Notes: generated by a model from the letters alone, not told the origin. Counted from the first letter of the stretch, positions 7,896 to 15,495 are shown. The stretch: DNA of 36,834 bases from Alistipes sp. (GCA_020026415.1 JAHHQL010000016.1:1-36834), one strand, 5' to 3'. Program-made: numbers and translations.

Positions 7896-8891
7896 ATGGT
7901 ATCGTACAAAGATCTCGGTTTGGTAAACACGCGTGATATGTTTGCCAAGGCAATCAAAGGCGGTTACGCTATTCCCGCGTTCAACTTCAACAACATGGAG
8001 CAGATGCAGGCCATCATTTCGGCTTGTGTAGAGTGCTCGTCGCCTGTCATTCTTCAGGTATCGTCGGGTGCACGCAAGTATGCCAACCAGACGCTGCTGC
8101 GTTACATGGCACAGGGTGCTGTCGAGTATGCCAAGGAGTTGGGCAAGAACATTCCGATCTGCCTGCACTTGGATCACGGTAACTCGTTCGAGTTGTGCAA
8201 GAGTTGTATCGACATGGGCTTCTCGTCGGTAATGATCGACGGTTCGGCTCTTCCTTACGAGGAGAACGTCGCTTTGACGAAGAAGGTTGTCGAGTACGCA
8301 CACCAGTTCGACGTAACGGTTGAGGGTGAATTGGGCGTATTGGCCGGTGTCGAGGATGAGGTCGCATCCGAGCACTCGCACTACACGGATCCCGCCGACG
8401 TTGAGGATTTCGTAAAGAAGACCGGTGTTGATTCGCTGGCTATTTCGATCGGTACTTCGCACGGTGCCAACAAATTCAAACCGGAGCAGTGCACCCGCAA
8501 TGCCGAGGGTATTCTGCTTCCTCCTCCCTTGCGTTTCGATATCCTGAAGGAGATCGAGAAGCGTATTCCCGGCTTCCCCATCGTACTCCACGGTTCGTCG
8601 TCGGTACCTCAGGAGTATGTGAAAATCATCAACACCCACGGCGGTGCTTTGAAGGATGCCGTAGGTATTCCTGAGGATCAGTTGCGTGAGGCTGCCAAGA
8701 GTGCGGTTTGCAAGATCAACATCGACTCGGATGGTCGTCTGGCTATGACCGCTGCCGTTCGTAAGGTATTTGTTGAGCATCCTGCCGAGTTCGACCCCCG
8801 CAAGTATCTGGGTCCCGCTCGTGACGAGTTGAAGAAACTCTACATCCACAAATGCGAGAACGTTCTGGGTTCGGCCGGCAAGGCAGAGTAA
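7896..8891 (+). CDS. Class II fructose-1,6-bisphosphate aldolase
   Basis: This cytoplasmic zinc enzyme cleaves fructose-1,6-bisphosphate to dihydroxyacetone phosphate and glyceraldehyde-3-phosphate in glycolysis and catalyses the reverse in gluconeogenesis. The 331-residue protein shows the class II signatures: YAIPAFNFNNMEQMQAI (24-40), the CLHLDHG motif with D93 and zinc ligand H94 (89-95), VEGELGVLAGVEDEV (142-156), AISIGTSHGANKF with ligand H189 (182-194), LHGSSSVP with ligand H232 (231-238), and the phosphate-binding INIDSDGRLAM region. Its codons (many GGT, GTA, CGT) look more biased than those of its neighbours, as expected for a highly expressed gene. It stands alone between its own promoter and terminator. 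Confidence 0.98.
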   Translation: MVSYKDLGLVNTRDMFAKAIKGGYAIPAFNFNNMEQMQAIISACVECSSPVILQVSSGARKYANQTLLRYMAQGAVEYAKELGKNIPICLHLDHGNSFELCKSCIDMGFSSVMIDGSALPYEENVALTKKVVEYAHQFDVTVEGELGVLAGVEDEVASEHSHYTDPADVEDFVKKTGVDSLAISIGTSHGANKFKPEQCTRNAEGILLPPPLRFDILKEIEKRIPGFPIVLHGSSSVPQEYVKIINTHGGALKDAVGIPEDQLREAAKSAVCKINIDSDGRLAMTAAVRKVFVEHPAEFDPRKYLGPARDELKKLYIHKCENVLGSAGKAE

Positions 8892-8916
8892 TCTGAACGC
8901 AGATTTTTCAAAAAAA

Positions 8917-8953
8917 CGGGGATGATCCTTTCGGGGTCATCCTCATTTTTTTT
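8917..8953 (+). terminator. Rho-independent terminator after the aldolase gene
   Basis: A 9-base stem with one G-T pair, GGATGATCC against GG-GTCATCC, closes a short TTTCG-type loop and is followed, after CTCA, by a run of eight or more T. It begins about 25 bases after the stop codon. Confidence 0.85.
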
Positions 8954-9014
8954 ATCCTTGCCGTGTCAAATCCCGGAAAACGAGTAATTTTGAGAAACGG
9001 AAATTTTTGCGATT

Positions 9015-9632
9015 ATGAATATGTCCGACCCCAAACCGACCTCTGCGTCCGTATCCGACACGGCGCAACACCCCGCGTCGGCTTATGACCGCGCCACCGC
9101 ATCTGCCGCCGCTCCCCGCTCTTTGCGCTCCCGCTTTCTGCCCGTGGCGGGAATCCTTGTGTTGATCGTGCTTCTTGCGGGCGGTGCCTGCCTGCATAAC
9201 CGTACTCTGGTCAGTTGGTGGCTTCCCGTCGAGATCGCCGTCCTGCTTGCGACTTTGATGCTCGTGGTGATCCGTGCTGCGGGAAAACGTGCATGGGATC
9301 TGTCCGATATGGGGTTTTGCTGGCTGTTGCTGTTCGGCGTGTCCTATTTCGGGGTGCTGGCGGTCAATTCGCTGGGACTGGATCCCGCCACGGCACGCGA
9401 GACGGAACTGATGGTGACGAATAAATACGAAAAACGCCATACCTCGCGCCGCCCGCACTCCGGAATACGTCAAACCCACACGACCCGCCATGTGGTCGTG
9501 CGGAGCGAATCGGGTGCGGAATACGAATTGGATGTCTCGGATGCCCGCTACGCCCGTACCCCTGTCAATCGCCCGATGCGGGTACGCATCTGCGACGGCC
9601 GTCTCGGATTCGGGGTGATTGCCGATCTCTGA
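9015..9632 (+). CDS. Small membrane protein of unknown function
   Basis: I do not recognise this 205-residue protein. It has an N-terminal Ala/Ser-rich, probably disordered stretch (1-38), three hydrophobic segments (about 41-61, 65-88 and 99-122), then a basic linker rich in Arg and His (138-159) and a small beta-rich C-terminal domain (about 160-205, VVVRSESGAEYELDVSDARY onward). The C-terminal part resembles the small soluble domains that follow membrane helices in other uncharacterised proteins, but no motif identifies it. A second ATG at 9021 is an equally possible start. TAATTTTG at 8985-8992 could be its -7 box. The next gene starts 84 bases downstream with its own promoter-like box. 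Confidence 0.65.
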   Translation: MNMSDPKPTSASVSDTAQHPASAYDRATASAAAPRSLRSRFLPVAGILVLIVLLAGGACLHNRTLVSWWLPVEIAVLLATLMLVVIRAAGKRAWDLSDMGFCWLLLFGVSYFGVLAVNSLGLDPATARETELMVTNKYEKRHTSRRPHSGIRQTHTTRHVVVRSESGAEYELDVSDARYARTPVNRPMRVRICDGRLGFGVIADL

Positions 9633-9641
9633 AGGTGAATG

Positions 9642-9673
9642 TTTTCAGATTCGACTCTTTATCCCTATCTTTG
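9642..9673 (+). promoter_or_regulatory. Possible promoter for the EamA transporter
   Basis: TATCTTTG (9666-9673) is a perfect TAnnTTTG box. TTTTC at 9642-9646 lies 19 bases upstream as an imperfect -33 element. It starts within 10 bases of the end of the preceding gene, 44 bases before the ATG. Confidence 0.5.
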
Positions 9674-9716
9674 CACATCCGTCCGAGAAGGGCGGTTGTC
9701 GGATAAAAAATCAATT

Positions 9717-10625
9717 ATGGAGCAAAAGGGTCGTTTGGCGGGTCATGCCGCGTGCTTTGTGGCGTACGCCATATTCGGAATCAATATCATTGTCTGCAAG
9801 GATCTGACGTCGAGCCATCTGATCTCGCCGATCGCGTTGTTCTGCATGCGTTCCATCGGTGCGGGCATGCTGTTTTGGCTCTTGTCGCTGTTCCTCCCGC
9901 AGGAAAAGGTCGATCGACGCGATTTCGGAAAGATCCTTGCCGCTTCGATTTTCGGATTTTTCCTGACGCAACTCACCTTTCTGATGGCGATTCCCGACAT
10001 CACCCCCATGAACTGTTCGATCATCAGTTCCATGTCACCCATCTATACGATGTTCATCGCGGCGATTGTCCTCAAAGAACCCGTCACGCTGAAAAAGGCG
10101 GGCGGTGTCGTGCTGTCGTTTGCGGGTATTATCTATCTGATTCTCCACAGCGTGGGACGCACGGGAGGTGTTACGGAGAGTACTCCGGCGGGTATCTTCC
10201 TCATCATCATGAACAGCCTCTGCTTCTCGATCTATTTGGGCGTGTTCAAACCGATCATCACCAAATATTCGGTGGTGACTTTCATGAAATACATCTTTTT
10301 GTTTTCGTTCCTGCTGTCCGCCCCTGCCGCGGGACGCGAGATCCTGACGCTGGACTACGCCTCGATTCCCTCTTCGCACCTTTGGGAATTGGCTTTTCTG
10401 ATCGTCTGTTCCACGTTCTTCACCTATTTCCTGATTCCCGTGGGTCAGAAACGCATCCGCCCGACACTGGTGAGCATGTACTCCTATGTGCAGCCGATCA
10501 TTGCCATCGTCATTTCGATCTTCCTCGGTATGGATACCCTCTCGTGGGAGAAGGTCTTGGCGATTGTGACGGTCTTTTCGGGCGTTCTGTTGGTGACTTT
10601 CAGCCGTACCGCCTCCTCCAAATAA
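9717..10625 (+). CDS. EamA/DMT superfamily transporter (RhaT/YdcZ-like exporter)
   Basis: A 302-residue inner-membrane protein with about ten hydrophobic segments arranged as two EamA repeats, each about 140 residues. Typical features are the N-terminal AYAIFGINIIVCKDL, the repeat-end motif FLTQLTFLMAIPDITPMNCSI and the closing VQPIIAIVISIFLGMDTLSWEKVLA. DMT exporters move amino acids, nucleosides or other metabolites; the substrate cannot be inferred. The frame is open from 9639, but the ATG at 9717 gives the normal N-terminus and sits after a perfect -7 box. Its stop lies one base from the stop of the convergent hydrolase gene, with no terminator visible between them. Confidence 0.92.
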   Translation: MEQKGRLAGHAACFVAYAIFGINIIVCKDLTSSHLISPIALFCMRSIGAGMLFWLLSLFLPQEKVDRRDFGKILAASIFGFFLTQLTFLMAIPDITPMNCSIISSMSPIYTMFIAAIVLKEPVTLKKAGGVVLSFAGIIYLILHSVGRTGGVTESTPAGIFLIIMNSLCFSIYLGVFKPIITKYSVVTFMKYIFLFSFLLSAPAAGREILTLDYASIPSSHLWELAFLIVCSTFFTYFLIPVGQKRIRPTLVSMYSYVQPIIAIVISIFLGMDTLSWEKVLAIVTVFSGVLLVTFSRTASSK

Positions 10626-10626
10626 A

Positions 10627-11574
10627 TTATCGGATGTAACGGCCGACAAATCGGGCAACTTTGTCGCGGTAGGCTTCGGGGTTGTCGCGGTAGGACTTCG
10701 CATGTGCGGCACCCTGCACTACCCATAACTCTTTTTCGCCCTGCTTGGCATCGTAGAGCGGATAAACCATCCGCGTGGGTACATAATCGTCCCGATCGCC
10801 GTGAATAAAGAGCATCGGCAGACGGCATTTCCTGACCTGTTCCAATGCGGAAGCCTCCCGAAAATCCCATTCGTAGGACTCTCCGCACCAGTAACTGGCA
10901 ACATATAGCAACGGGAAGGCGGGCAATCCGTAATCCTCCTTCAACTCCTTCTCGAACTGATCCCACACGCTCGTGTAGCCGCAATCCTCCACGAAACACT
11001 TCACATAGGGCTGCTGTTCTTCGCCCGATACCATCATCGTGGTGGCGGCACCCATCGAGATGCCGTGTACGACCATCTGTGTTTTTCCGCCGAAAATGCC
11101 GTTGGCAACCTCCATCCACCGGAGGACATCCTGCCGATCCCGCCAGCCCATGCGAATCGCCTCGCCTTCGCTCTGCCCGTGGGCGTGGAGGTCGGGCAGG
11201 AGGATGTTGTACCCCAAATCGTGGTTGTAGAGGTAGCCGATCATCATCATGCGGATCGAGTTGTCGGTGTAGCCGTGGACGATGACGGCGGTGCGGTCGG
11301 TGGGTCGGGGCGCGGCGGCATAACGCGCATGAAGACGCTCCCCCTCCACGCCGATGATCACCGTATCGCGCAAGGCGTGTGTCGTGCGCAGAGAATCCAT
11401 CCACGGGACAATGTGGGGATATTCCCTTGCCATATAGGCAAACGAGGCAGAATCGGTGTTTTCTGCCGCGAAATCGGGTGTCAGAGCCACCGACAGGAGT
11501 ATTTTACCGCCGATGGTGAGTAAAAAGATCAGACCGACCAGCGTAAATCCCGCAATTTTCAGAACTTGTTTCAT
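10627..11574 (-). CDS. Membrane-anchored alpha/beta hydrolase
   Basis: A 315-residue serine hydrolase of the alpha/beta fold, probably exported and held by an N-terminal membrane helix (about 7-30). Catalytic features are clear: the oxyanion-loop HGYTDN (100-105), the nucleophile elbow HGISMG with S173, the acid in HGDRDDYVP (D260, D262 or D263), and H291 in GAAHAKSY. Proteins of this build are often annotated as peptidase- or esterase-like (BAAT/DLH related), and the substrate is unknown. The gene is probably transcribed alone: the strong threonine dehydrogenase terminator lies just upstream and TATCTTTA (11598-11605, minus strand) could be its -7 box. Confidence 0.93.
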   Translation of the reverse strand: MKQVLKIAGFTLVGLIFLLTIGGKILLSVALTPDFAAENTDSASFAYMAREYPHIVPWMDSLRTTHALRDTVIIGVEGERLHARYAAAPRPTDRTAVIVHGYTDNSIRMMMIGYLYNHDLGYNILLPDLHAHGQSEGEAIRMGWRDRQDVLRWMEVANGIFGGKTQMVVHGISMGAATTMMVSGEEQQPYVKCFVEDCGYTSVWDQFEKELKEDYGLPAFPLLYVASYWCGESYEWDFREASALEQVRKCRLPMLFIHGDRDDYVPTRMVYPLYDAKQGEKELWVVQGAAHAKSYRDNPEAYRDKVARFVGRYIR

Positions 11575-11597
11575 TGGTTAGAGTTTTTTCCGAGAGA

Positions 11598-11605
11598 TAA
11601 AGATA
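11598..11605 (-). promoter_or_regulatory. Possible -7 element for the alpha/beta hydrolase
   Basis: On the minus strand TATCTTTA differs from TAnnTTTG only at the last base and lies 23 bases upstream of the start codon, immediately after the upstream terminator. No TTG is found at the usual distance (one is present 14 bases upstream). Confidence 0.35.
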
Positions 11606-11637
11606 CGAAAAAAGCGCGACAACCCTTGTCCGAAAGG

Positions 11638-11673
11638 CATAAAAAAGACCCGCCCCGAAGAGGCAGGTCTTTT
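11638..11673 (-). terminator. Rho-independent terminator after threonine dehydrogenase
   Basis: Read on the minus strand, a 13-base stem with two G-T pairs (AAAGACCTGCCTC / GGGGCGGGTCTTT) is capped by a TTCG tetraloop and followed by T residues. It starts about 20 bases after the stop of the gene at 11694. The arms' A and T runs also allow some activity in the other direction. Confidence 0.9.
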
Positions 11674-11693
11674 ATCGAATCCGAGGAACGGAA

Positions 11694-12641
11694 TTATTTG
11701 CCGAGTTTGATACGGACTTTCTCCAACATGTCGTCGGTCATGCTTGAGAGATCCCATTCGGGTTTCCAGCCCCACTCTGCACGTGCGCACGAGTCGTCCA
11801 ACTTGTTGGGCCAACTCTCTGCGATGGCCTTCTTTACGGGATCTACGTCGTAGGTCATGGTAAATTCGGGCATGCGTTTCTTCAATTCGGCATAGATGAT
11901 TTCGGGCGTGAAACTCATCGAAGCGATGTTGAAACTGTTGCGGTGAACGAGTTTGGCAGGATCGGCCTCCATCAGTTCAACGCAGGCGCGCAGGGCATCG
12001 GGCATATAGATCATATCCATATATACGTCCGAGGGAACGGGGCAGACGAATTTGCCGGTCTTGATGGCCTCGTAGTAGATCTCCACGGCATAGTCGGTCG
12101 TACCGCCGCCGGGGAGGGTTACGTTCGAGATGATACCGGGGAAACGAACCGAACGGGCATCAACACCGAAACGCTGGTAGTAGTAGTTGCCGAGCATTTC
12201 GCCGGTAACCTTACATACGCCGTACATGGTGGTCGGCTGCATGATGGTGTCCTGAGGCGTCATGTCTTTGGGCGTCGTAGGGCCGAAAGCACCGATCGAA
12301 CTGGGAGTAAATACGGCACAATTGTTCTCGCGAGCGATTTCGAGGGCATTCATCAGGGCACCGATGTTGATTTTCCATGCCAGTTGGGGATTTTTCTCAC
12401 CGGTAGCCGACAACAGGGCAACGAGGTTGAAGATCGCGTCGATTTTGTATCGCTTGACGACCGAAGCAACGGCTTCGGTATTCAGAGCATCGAGTTGCTC
12501 GAAGGGACCGTCTGCTGCCAGAGCGGGGCAGTCGCGCATGTCGGTTGCGACAACGTTATTGTTGCCATAGATGCTTCTTAAATAAACGGTGAGTTCGGAA
12601 CCAATCTGTCCGCCTGCACCAACGATAAGAATATGTTTCAT
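11694..12641 (-). CDS. L-threonine 3-dehydrogenase, short-chain dehydrogenase (UDP-glucose epimerase-like) type
   Basis: This NAD-dependent enzyme oxidises L-threonine to 2-amino-3-ketobutyrate, which Kbl (not in the window) splits into glycine and acetyl-CoA. The 315-residue protein has the Rossmann motif GAGGQIG (8-14), the family-specific LVALLSATGEKNP (73-85), PSSIGAFGPTTPK (113-125), the catalytic Y140 and K144 in TMYGVCK, and the threonine dehydrogenase hallmarks FPGIISNVTLPGGGTTDYAV and WPNKLDDSCARAEWGWK. These separate it from ordinary sugar epimerases. The frame is open to 12677, but the ATG at 12641 puts the nucleotide-binding strand at residue 3 as expected. It is monocistronic, with its own promoter and terminator. 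Confidence 0.93.
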   Translation of the reverse strand: MKHILIVGAGGQIGSELTVYLRSIYGNNNVVATDMRDCPALAADGPFEQLDALNTEAVASVVKRYKIDAIFNLVALLSATGEKNPQLAWKINIGALMNALEIARENNCAVFTPSSIGAFGPTTPKDMTPQDTIMQPTTMYGVCKVTGEMLGNYYYQRFGVDARSVRFPGIISNVTLPGGGTTDYAVEIYYEAIKTGKFVCPVPSDVYMDMIYMPDALRACVELMEADPAKLVHRNSFNIASMSFTPEIIYAELKKRMPEFTMTYDVDPVKKAIAESWPNKLDDSCARAEWGWKPEWDLSSMTDDMLEKVRIKLGK

Positions 12642-12664
12642 TGGGTTAATGTTAAATTGTGATG

Positions 12665-12693
12665 TAAAGGTAGCCATATTTTGTGAAAAACAA
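12665..12693 (-). promoter_or_regulatory. Promoter for threonine dehydrogenase
   Basis: On the minus strand TTG (12691-12693), 18 bases, then TACCTTTA (12665-12672). The -7 box differs from consensus in its last base only. It lies 23 bases upstream of the ATG. Confidence 0.55.
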
Positions 12694-12722
12694 TTTTTTT
12701 TTGAGAAAAATCATCTTTATTT

Positions 12723-12753
12723 TTTGCAGATTCAAAAATCTTGTGTACTTTTG
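12723..12753 (+). promoter_or_regulatory. Consensus Bacteroidetes promoter for tRNA-Thr(GGT)
   Basis: TTTG (12723-12726), a 19-base spacer and TACTTTTG (12746-12753) match the published Bacteroides -33/-7 consensus perfectly. The mature tRNA starts 20 bases downstream. This is one of the two cleanest promoters in the window and supports the phylum assignment. Confidence 0.85.
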
Positions 12754-12773
12754 CAACGTTTTAAGGGGTAAAC

Positions 12774-12845
<72 letters not shown>

Positions 12846-12848
12846 CTG

Positions 12849-12885
12849 AAGAGGACAATCAATCGGATTGTCCTCTTTTGTTTTT
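12849..12885 (+). terminator. Terminator of tRNA-Thr(GGT)
   Basis: A perfect 10-base stem GAGGACAATC (12851-12860) / GATTGTCCTC (12866-12875) with loop AATCG is followed by TTTTGTTTTT. It starts 5 bases after the tRNA. Confidence 0.9.
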
Positions 12886-12946
12886 GGCGGAAAACTCCCG
12901 GTGAAAGCGGCTTTCGGGTCACTTTTACCATATATACCTATATATT

Positions 12947-12983
12947 AAAAAGGACACTGCCCCGTTCGGGCAGTGTCCTTTTT
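12947..12983 (-). terminator. Terminator after rsmG, symmetric and probably bidirectional
   Basis: An 11-base perfect stem GGACACTGCCC / GGGCAGTGTCC (12952-12978) is flanked by A5 on the left and T5 on the right, so it can end transcription from either strand. It lies 19 bases beyond the rsmG stop codon on the minus strand and is a second stop for tRNA read-through on the plus strand. Confidence 0.88.
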
Positions 12984-13001
12984 ATCTTGTGTCCGCCGTG
13001 A

Positions 13002-13625
13002 TTACTGCTTGGGAGTGTAGCAGACCGATTTGGTGTCGAAAAATTCCTCCTCGAAGAATTTCCTGATTTCGTAGAGATACCAACGCATGTGGGTCCGGGC
13101 GAGTTCTTCGTCCAAATCGCCGCCTTTGAGGTAAAGAATGCCGTTGGGGAGCGAGCCTTTCTGGCCTACTTCGATTTTTTTCCAGATCCACTTCACAAAT
13201 TCGGGCATGGCGGTGACGGCACGCGACACCACGTAGTCGAACTTGCGGTCGATCGCTTCCACACGACCGCAGTGTGTTTCGAGATTCTTCAGACCGAGTC
13301 CTGCCACAACGCCTTCGACCACGGTGATCTTCTTGCGGATCGAGTCGCACGACAGGAATTGCACATCGGGAAAGAGAATCGCCAGCGGGACGGAGGGAAA
13401 TCCGCCGCCGCAACCCACATCCAGAATGCGTGCGCCGCGCTTGAATTGGCAAACCTTGGCGATGGCCAGCGAGTGGAGGACGTGACGCAGATACAACTGG
13501 TCGAAATCCTTGCGCGAAACGACATTGATCTTGGCGTTCCAATCGGCATACAGGGCGTAGAGCGCGGCAAATTGTTCGCGCTGTGCGGGTGTCAGGTCGG
13601 GAAAGTATTTCAGAATGAGTTCCAT
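13002..13625 (-). CDS. rsmG: 16S rRNA (guanine-527-N7)-methyltransferase RsmG (GidB)
   Basis: RsmG uses S-adenosylmethionine to methylate N7 of G527 in the 530 loop of 16S rRNA. The 207-residue protein begins with the usual helical PDLTPAQREQFAALYALYADWN (9-30), keeps the NVVSRKD (34-40) and RHVLHSLA (47-54) signatures, and has the SAM-binding motif ARILDVGCGGGFPSVPLAI (65-83), then the conserved FDYVVSRAVTAMPEFV block. The ATG at 13625 is chosen over an upstream in-frame ATG at 13655, which lies inside the sigma factor gene. Only 2 bases separate it from the sigma factor stop, so it is the last gene of a three-gene operon. Confidence 0.97.
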   Translation of the reverse strand: MELILKYFPDLTPAQREQFAALYALYADWNAKINVVSRKDFDQLYLRHVLHSLAIAKVCQFKRGARILDVGCGGGFPSVPLAILFPDVQFLSCDSIRKKITVVEGVVAGLGLKNLETHCGRVEAIDRKFDYVVSRAVTAMPEFVKWIWKKIEVGQKGSLPNGILYLKGGDLDEELARTHMRWYLYEIRKFFEEEFFDTKSVCYTPKQ

Positions 13626-13627
13626 GT

Positions 13628-14185
13628 CTATTTTTCGTTTTCTATCATGTGACACATGCGGTTGCGGGCACGGTGAATCTGTGTTTTGACGGTACCCATC
13701 GGCAGTTGCAGTTTCTGGGCGATCTCCTCGTAGGAGAGTTCGTCGAAGAAACGCATGATGATCAACTGGCGGTAGCGGGGTGTGAGTCGGTTGAGATAAT
13801 CCTCAAACTGGGAACGTTGTTGCAGGTTTATGATCCGTTCCTCAGGCGTGGGCGAGTTTTCGGCAGGCGAGGTGAATTGCTCGTCGATGGATTGCTCGTC
13901 GGTTTTCCGCCGCATGAAGTCGATGAACGTGTTGCGTGCAATGGTATAAACCCACTGCCCGAAGGTGTATTCGGGCGAGTAGCGCGCGATGTTGATATAT
14001 ACTTTGATGAAGGTTTCCTGAAGCAGGTCGTCTGCATCGTTTACACCGCCCAGACGCGCCATGAAAAGCCTCCGAATGGCTTCGCGGTAGCGGTTGAAGA
14101 GGTATTCGAAGGCAACGTCATCGCCCTTGAGCACCAGTTCCACCAAATGTCGGTCGTCGGCAACGATGTAGTCGGCTATCTCCAT
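13628..14185 (-). CDS. ECF-type RNA polymerase sigma factor (sigma-70 family, RpoE-like)
   Basis: A 185-residue extracytoplasmic-function sigma factor that would direct RNA polymerase to a special promoter set. Region 2 is at about 24-95, with the AFEYLFNRYREAIRRLFMAR (25-44) and ADDLLQETFIKVY (51-63) core and the WVYTIARNTFIDFMRRK DNA-melting segment (78-94). Region 4 is at about 125-178, with the helix-turn-helix LSYEEIAQKLQLPMGTVKTQIHRA (150-173, here described by its conserved residues). There is no anti-sigma gene beside it. Its ATG at 14185 overlaps the end of the glycosyltransferase gene by 10 bases, implying coupled translation. Confidence 0.94.
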   Translation of the reverse strand: MEIADYIVADDRHLVELVLKGDDVAFEYLFNRYREAIRRLFMARLGGVNDADDLLQETFIKVYINIARYSPEYTFGQWVYTIARNTFIDFMRRKTDEQSIDEQFTSPAENSPTPEERIINLQQRSQFEDYLNRLTPRYRQLIIMRFFDELSYEEIAQKLQLPMGTVKTQIHRARNRMCHMIENEK

Positions 14186-15330
14186 ACCCGTTCGTCTTTG
14201 CGGATGAGCATCACGGAAAGAATCGCATCGCCGATCCATCCGAAGAAATCATACAGCGGATAAAGACGACACAAGCCCTTTTCGCCCAGTCGTTTCGAGA
14301 TGCGTTTGACCTCGCACAGGACGATGCCCAGTCGGATCAGGAACAGCAGTGCGGCATAGGCCTTAAATTCCAACGGCATGACGCACAACGCCACGAGGGT
14401 CGCAAGGAAAAACAACAGACGCGAACCTTTTTCCCACTCCACGAAGTTGTGTACCCGTTCCGAGTAGTATTTGCGGGCGGAGGAGAAGTAGCGCATGGTG
14501 TTGAACCACCAGCCCCAGCCGCCCCAGATGCGTTCGCGCACGAGGGCACGGGGCGAAAGGACGACGCTCACGTTGTCGTTGCGGATGATGCGCTGCATGA
14601 AGAGGTCGTCCTCGCCGATGTTCATCGCCAGATAGTTGAATCCCTTCACGTCGAAGTAAAGATCCTTCGTGAACCCGTAGTTGTGGAGAATGCCCCGGTA
14701 GGGGTGATGTTTCACGGCCGCCGAGAGCCAGTTTGCGGAGTCCATCATGCGCCACGTGCGCATCATCGCGGGGGTGAATCCTTCCTTTTCCTCCATGCCG
14801 CAGTACCCCAATACGATGTCGCCTCTCGAAAAACCCTTGCCCATGATTCTGAGCCAGTTCTGGGTTTCGGGTACGGCATCGACCGACGTGAAGACCATGC
14901 AGTCGTGATAGGCCGATTTGATGCCGAGGTTCAACGCCATCTTGCGCGAAATGGGGTAGCGCGGATCGAGGTGGAGTTTGGTGACGGTGATCTGGGGGAA
15001 CGAACGCTTGAGTTGTTGCAGATCCTCGAAAAAGTCGTTGTCCTGACCGACATAGACGATCACCACCTCAAATTCGGGATAATCCTGTCCGAGGATTCGG
15101 GGCAGATGGTTTTCCAGAAAGACGTAGTTCTCCGAGAACATGGGGATGATGACCGACAGGGGGGTATCTTCCTTGCGGACAACGTGACGTTTGTTGTTTT
15201 TGTAGGATGCGATCCTGCCGTAGCAGAACACATAGTAGTACATCTGAACGGAAAACAACACGGCTAATATGAGGAAAAGAGCGACTCCTTCCCAGCCGTA
15301 AGCGGCCAATATTTGATCAAAAAAATTCAT
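14176..15330 (-). CDS. Membrane-bound family 2 glycosyltransferase
   Basis: A 384-residue inner-membrane enzyme that probably transfers a sugar from a nucleotide donor to an envelope glycan. It has an N-terminal membrane helix (about 15-36), a GT-A domain starting LSVIIPMFSENYVFLENHL (58-76), the donor-site aspartate in TSVDAVPE (148-155), the acid motif NIGEDDLFMQRI (237-248), and C-terminal hydrophobic segments (about 304-340 and 362-376). The QxxRW motif of processive enzymes is not present; a Trp-rich RERIWGGWGWWFN (265-277) stands in that region. The ATG at 15330 is chosen because it leads straight into the membrane helix. It is first in the operon with the sigma factor and rsmG. Confidence 0.9.
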   Translation of the reverse strand: MNFFDQILAAYGWEGVALFLILAVLFSVQMYYYVFCYGRIASYKNNKRHVVRKEDTPLSVIIPMFSENYVFLENHLPRILGQDYPEFEVVIVYVGQDNDFFEDLQQLKRSFPQITVTKLHLDPRYPISRKMALNLGIKSAYHDCMVFTSVDAVPETQNWLRIMGKGFSRGDIVLGYCGMEEKEGFTPAMMRTWRMMDSANWLSAAVKHHPYRGILHNYGFTKDLYFDVKGFNYLAMNIGEDDLFMQRIIRNDNVSVVLSPRALVRERIWGGWGWWFNTMRYFSSARKYYSERVHNFVEWEKGSRLLFFLATLVALCVMPLEFKAYAALLFLIRLGIVLCEVKRISKRLGEKGLCRLYPLYDFFGWIGDAILSVMLIRKDERVWR

Positions 15331-15348
15331 AATCTTTGCGAATCCCTG

Positions 15349-15377
15349 CAAAGGTACAAAACAATTCAGAAATCAAA
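15349..15377 (-). promoter_or_regulatory. Promoter for the glycosyltransferase-sigma-rsmG operon
   Basis: On the minus strand TTTG (15374-15377), 17 bases, then TACCTTTG (15349-15356). The -7 box is perfect and the spacer is slightly short. It lies 18 bases before the ATG at 15330. Confidence 0.55.
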
Positions 15378-15402
15378 ATTCAAATATACGAATATTTTTG
15401 TG

Positions 15403-15410
15403 TACTTTTG
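15403..15410 (+). promoter_or_regulatory. -7 element for the tgt operon
   Basis: TACTTTTG matches TAnnTTTG exactly and lies 92 bases upstream of the tgt ATG. No TTG stands 19-21 bases upstream. It is divergent from the glycosyltransferase promoter, the two -7 boxes being about 46 bases apart. Confidence 0.5.
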
Positions 15411-15420
15411 TCGGGTTAGA

Positions 15421-15466
15421 GTGTCGGGTTTCAACCGGTTAAGGAAACCGTGCGATTCCCGACGGG
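15421..15466 (+). other. Structured leader upstream of tgt
   Basis: The predicted tgt leader holds nested complementarity: an outer pair GTCGG/CCGAC (15422-15426 with a partner near 15459) enclosing GTTTC/GAAAC around the loop AACCGGTTAAG, with a long 3' bulge. It begins about 10 bases after the likely transcription start. It does not match the preQ1-I consensus I know, and no T-tract follows, so its role, if any, is open. Confidence 0.3.
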
Positions 15467-15495
15467 TATTTACGACAAAAATAAAAAGCAACCGA

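Noticed and set aside
7869..8849. 326-codon open frame opposite the aldolase gene
   Set aside because: It mirrors a highly conserved gene and carries no protein features; it is a codon-usage artefact.
15313..15495. Longer tgt reading frame starting at 15313
   Set aside because: It would begin upstream of the predicted tgt promoter and overlap the divergent promoter; its 61 extra residues are unlike Tgt.
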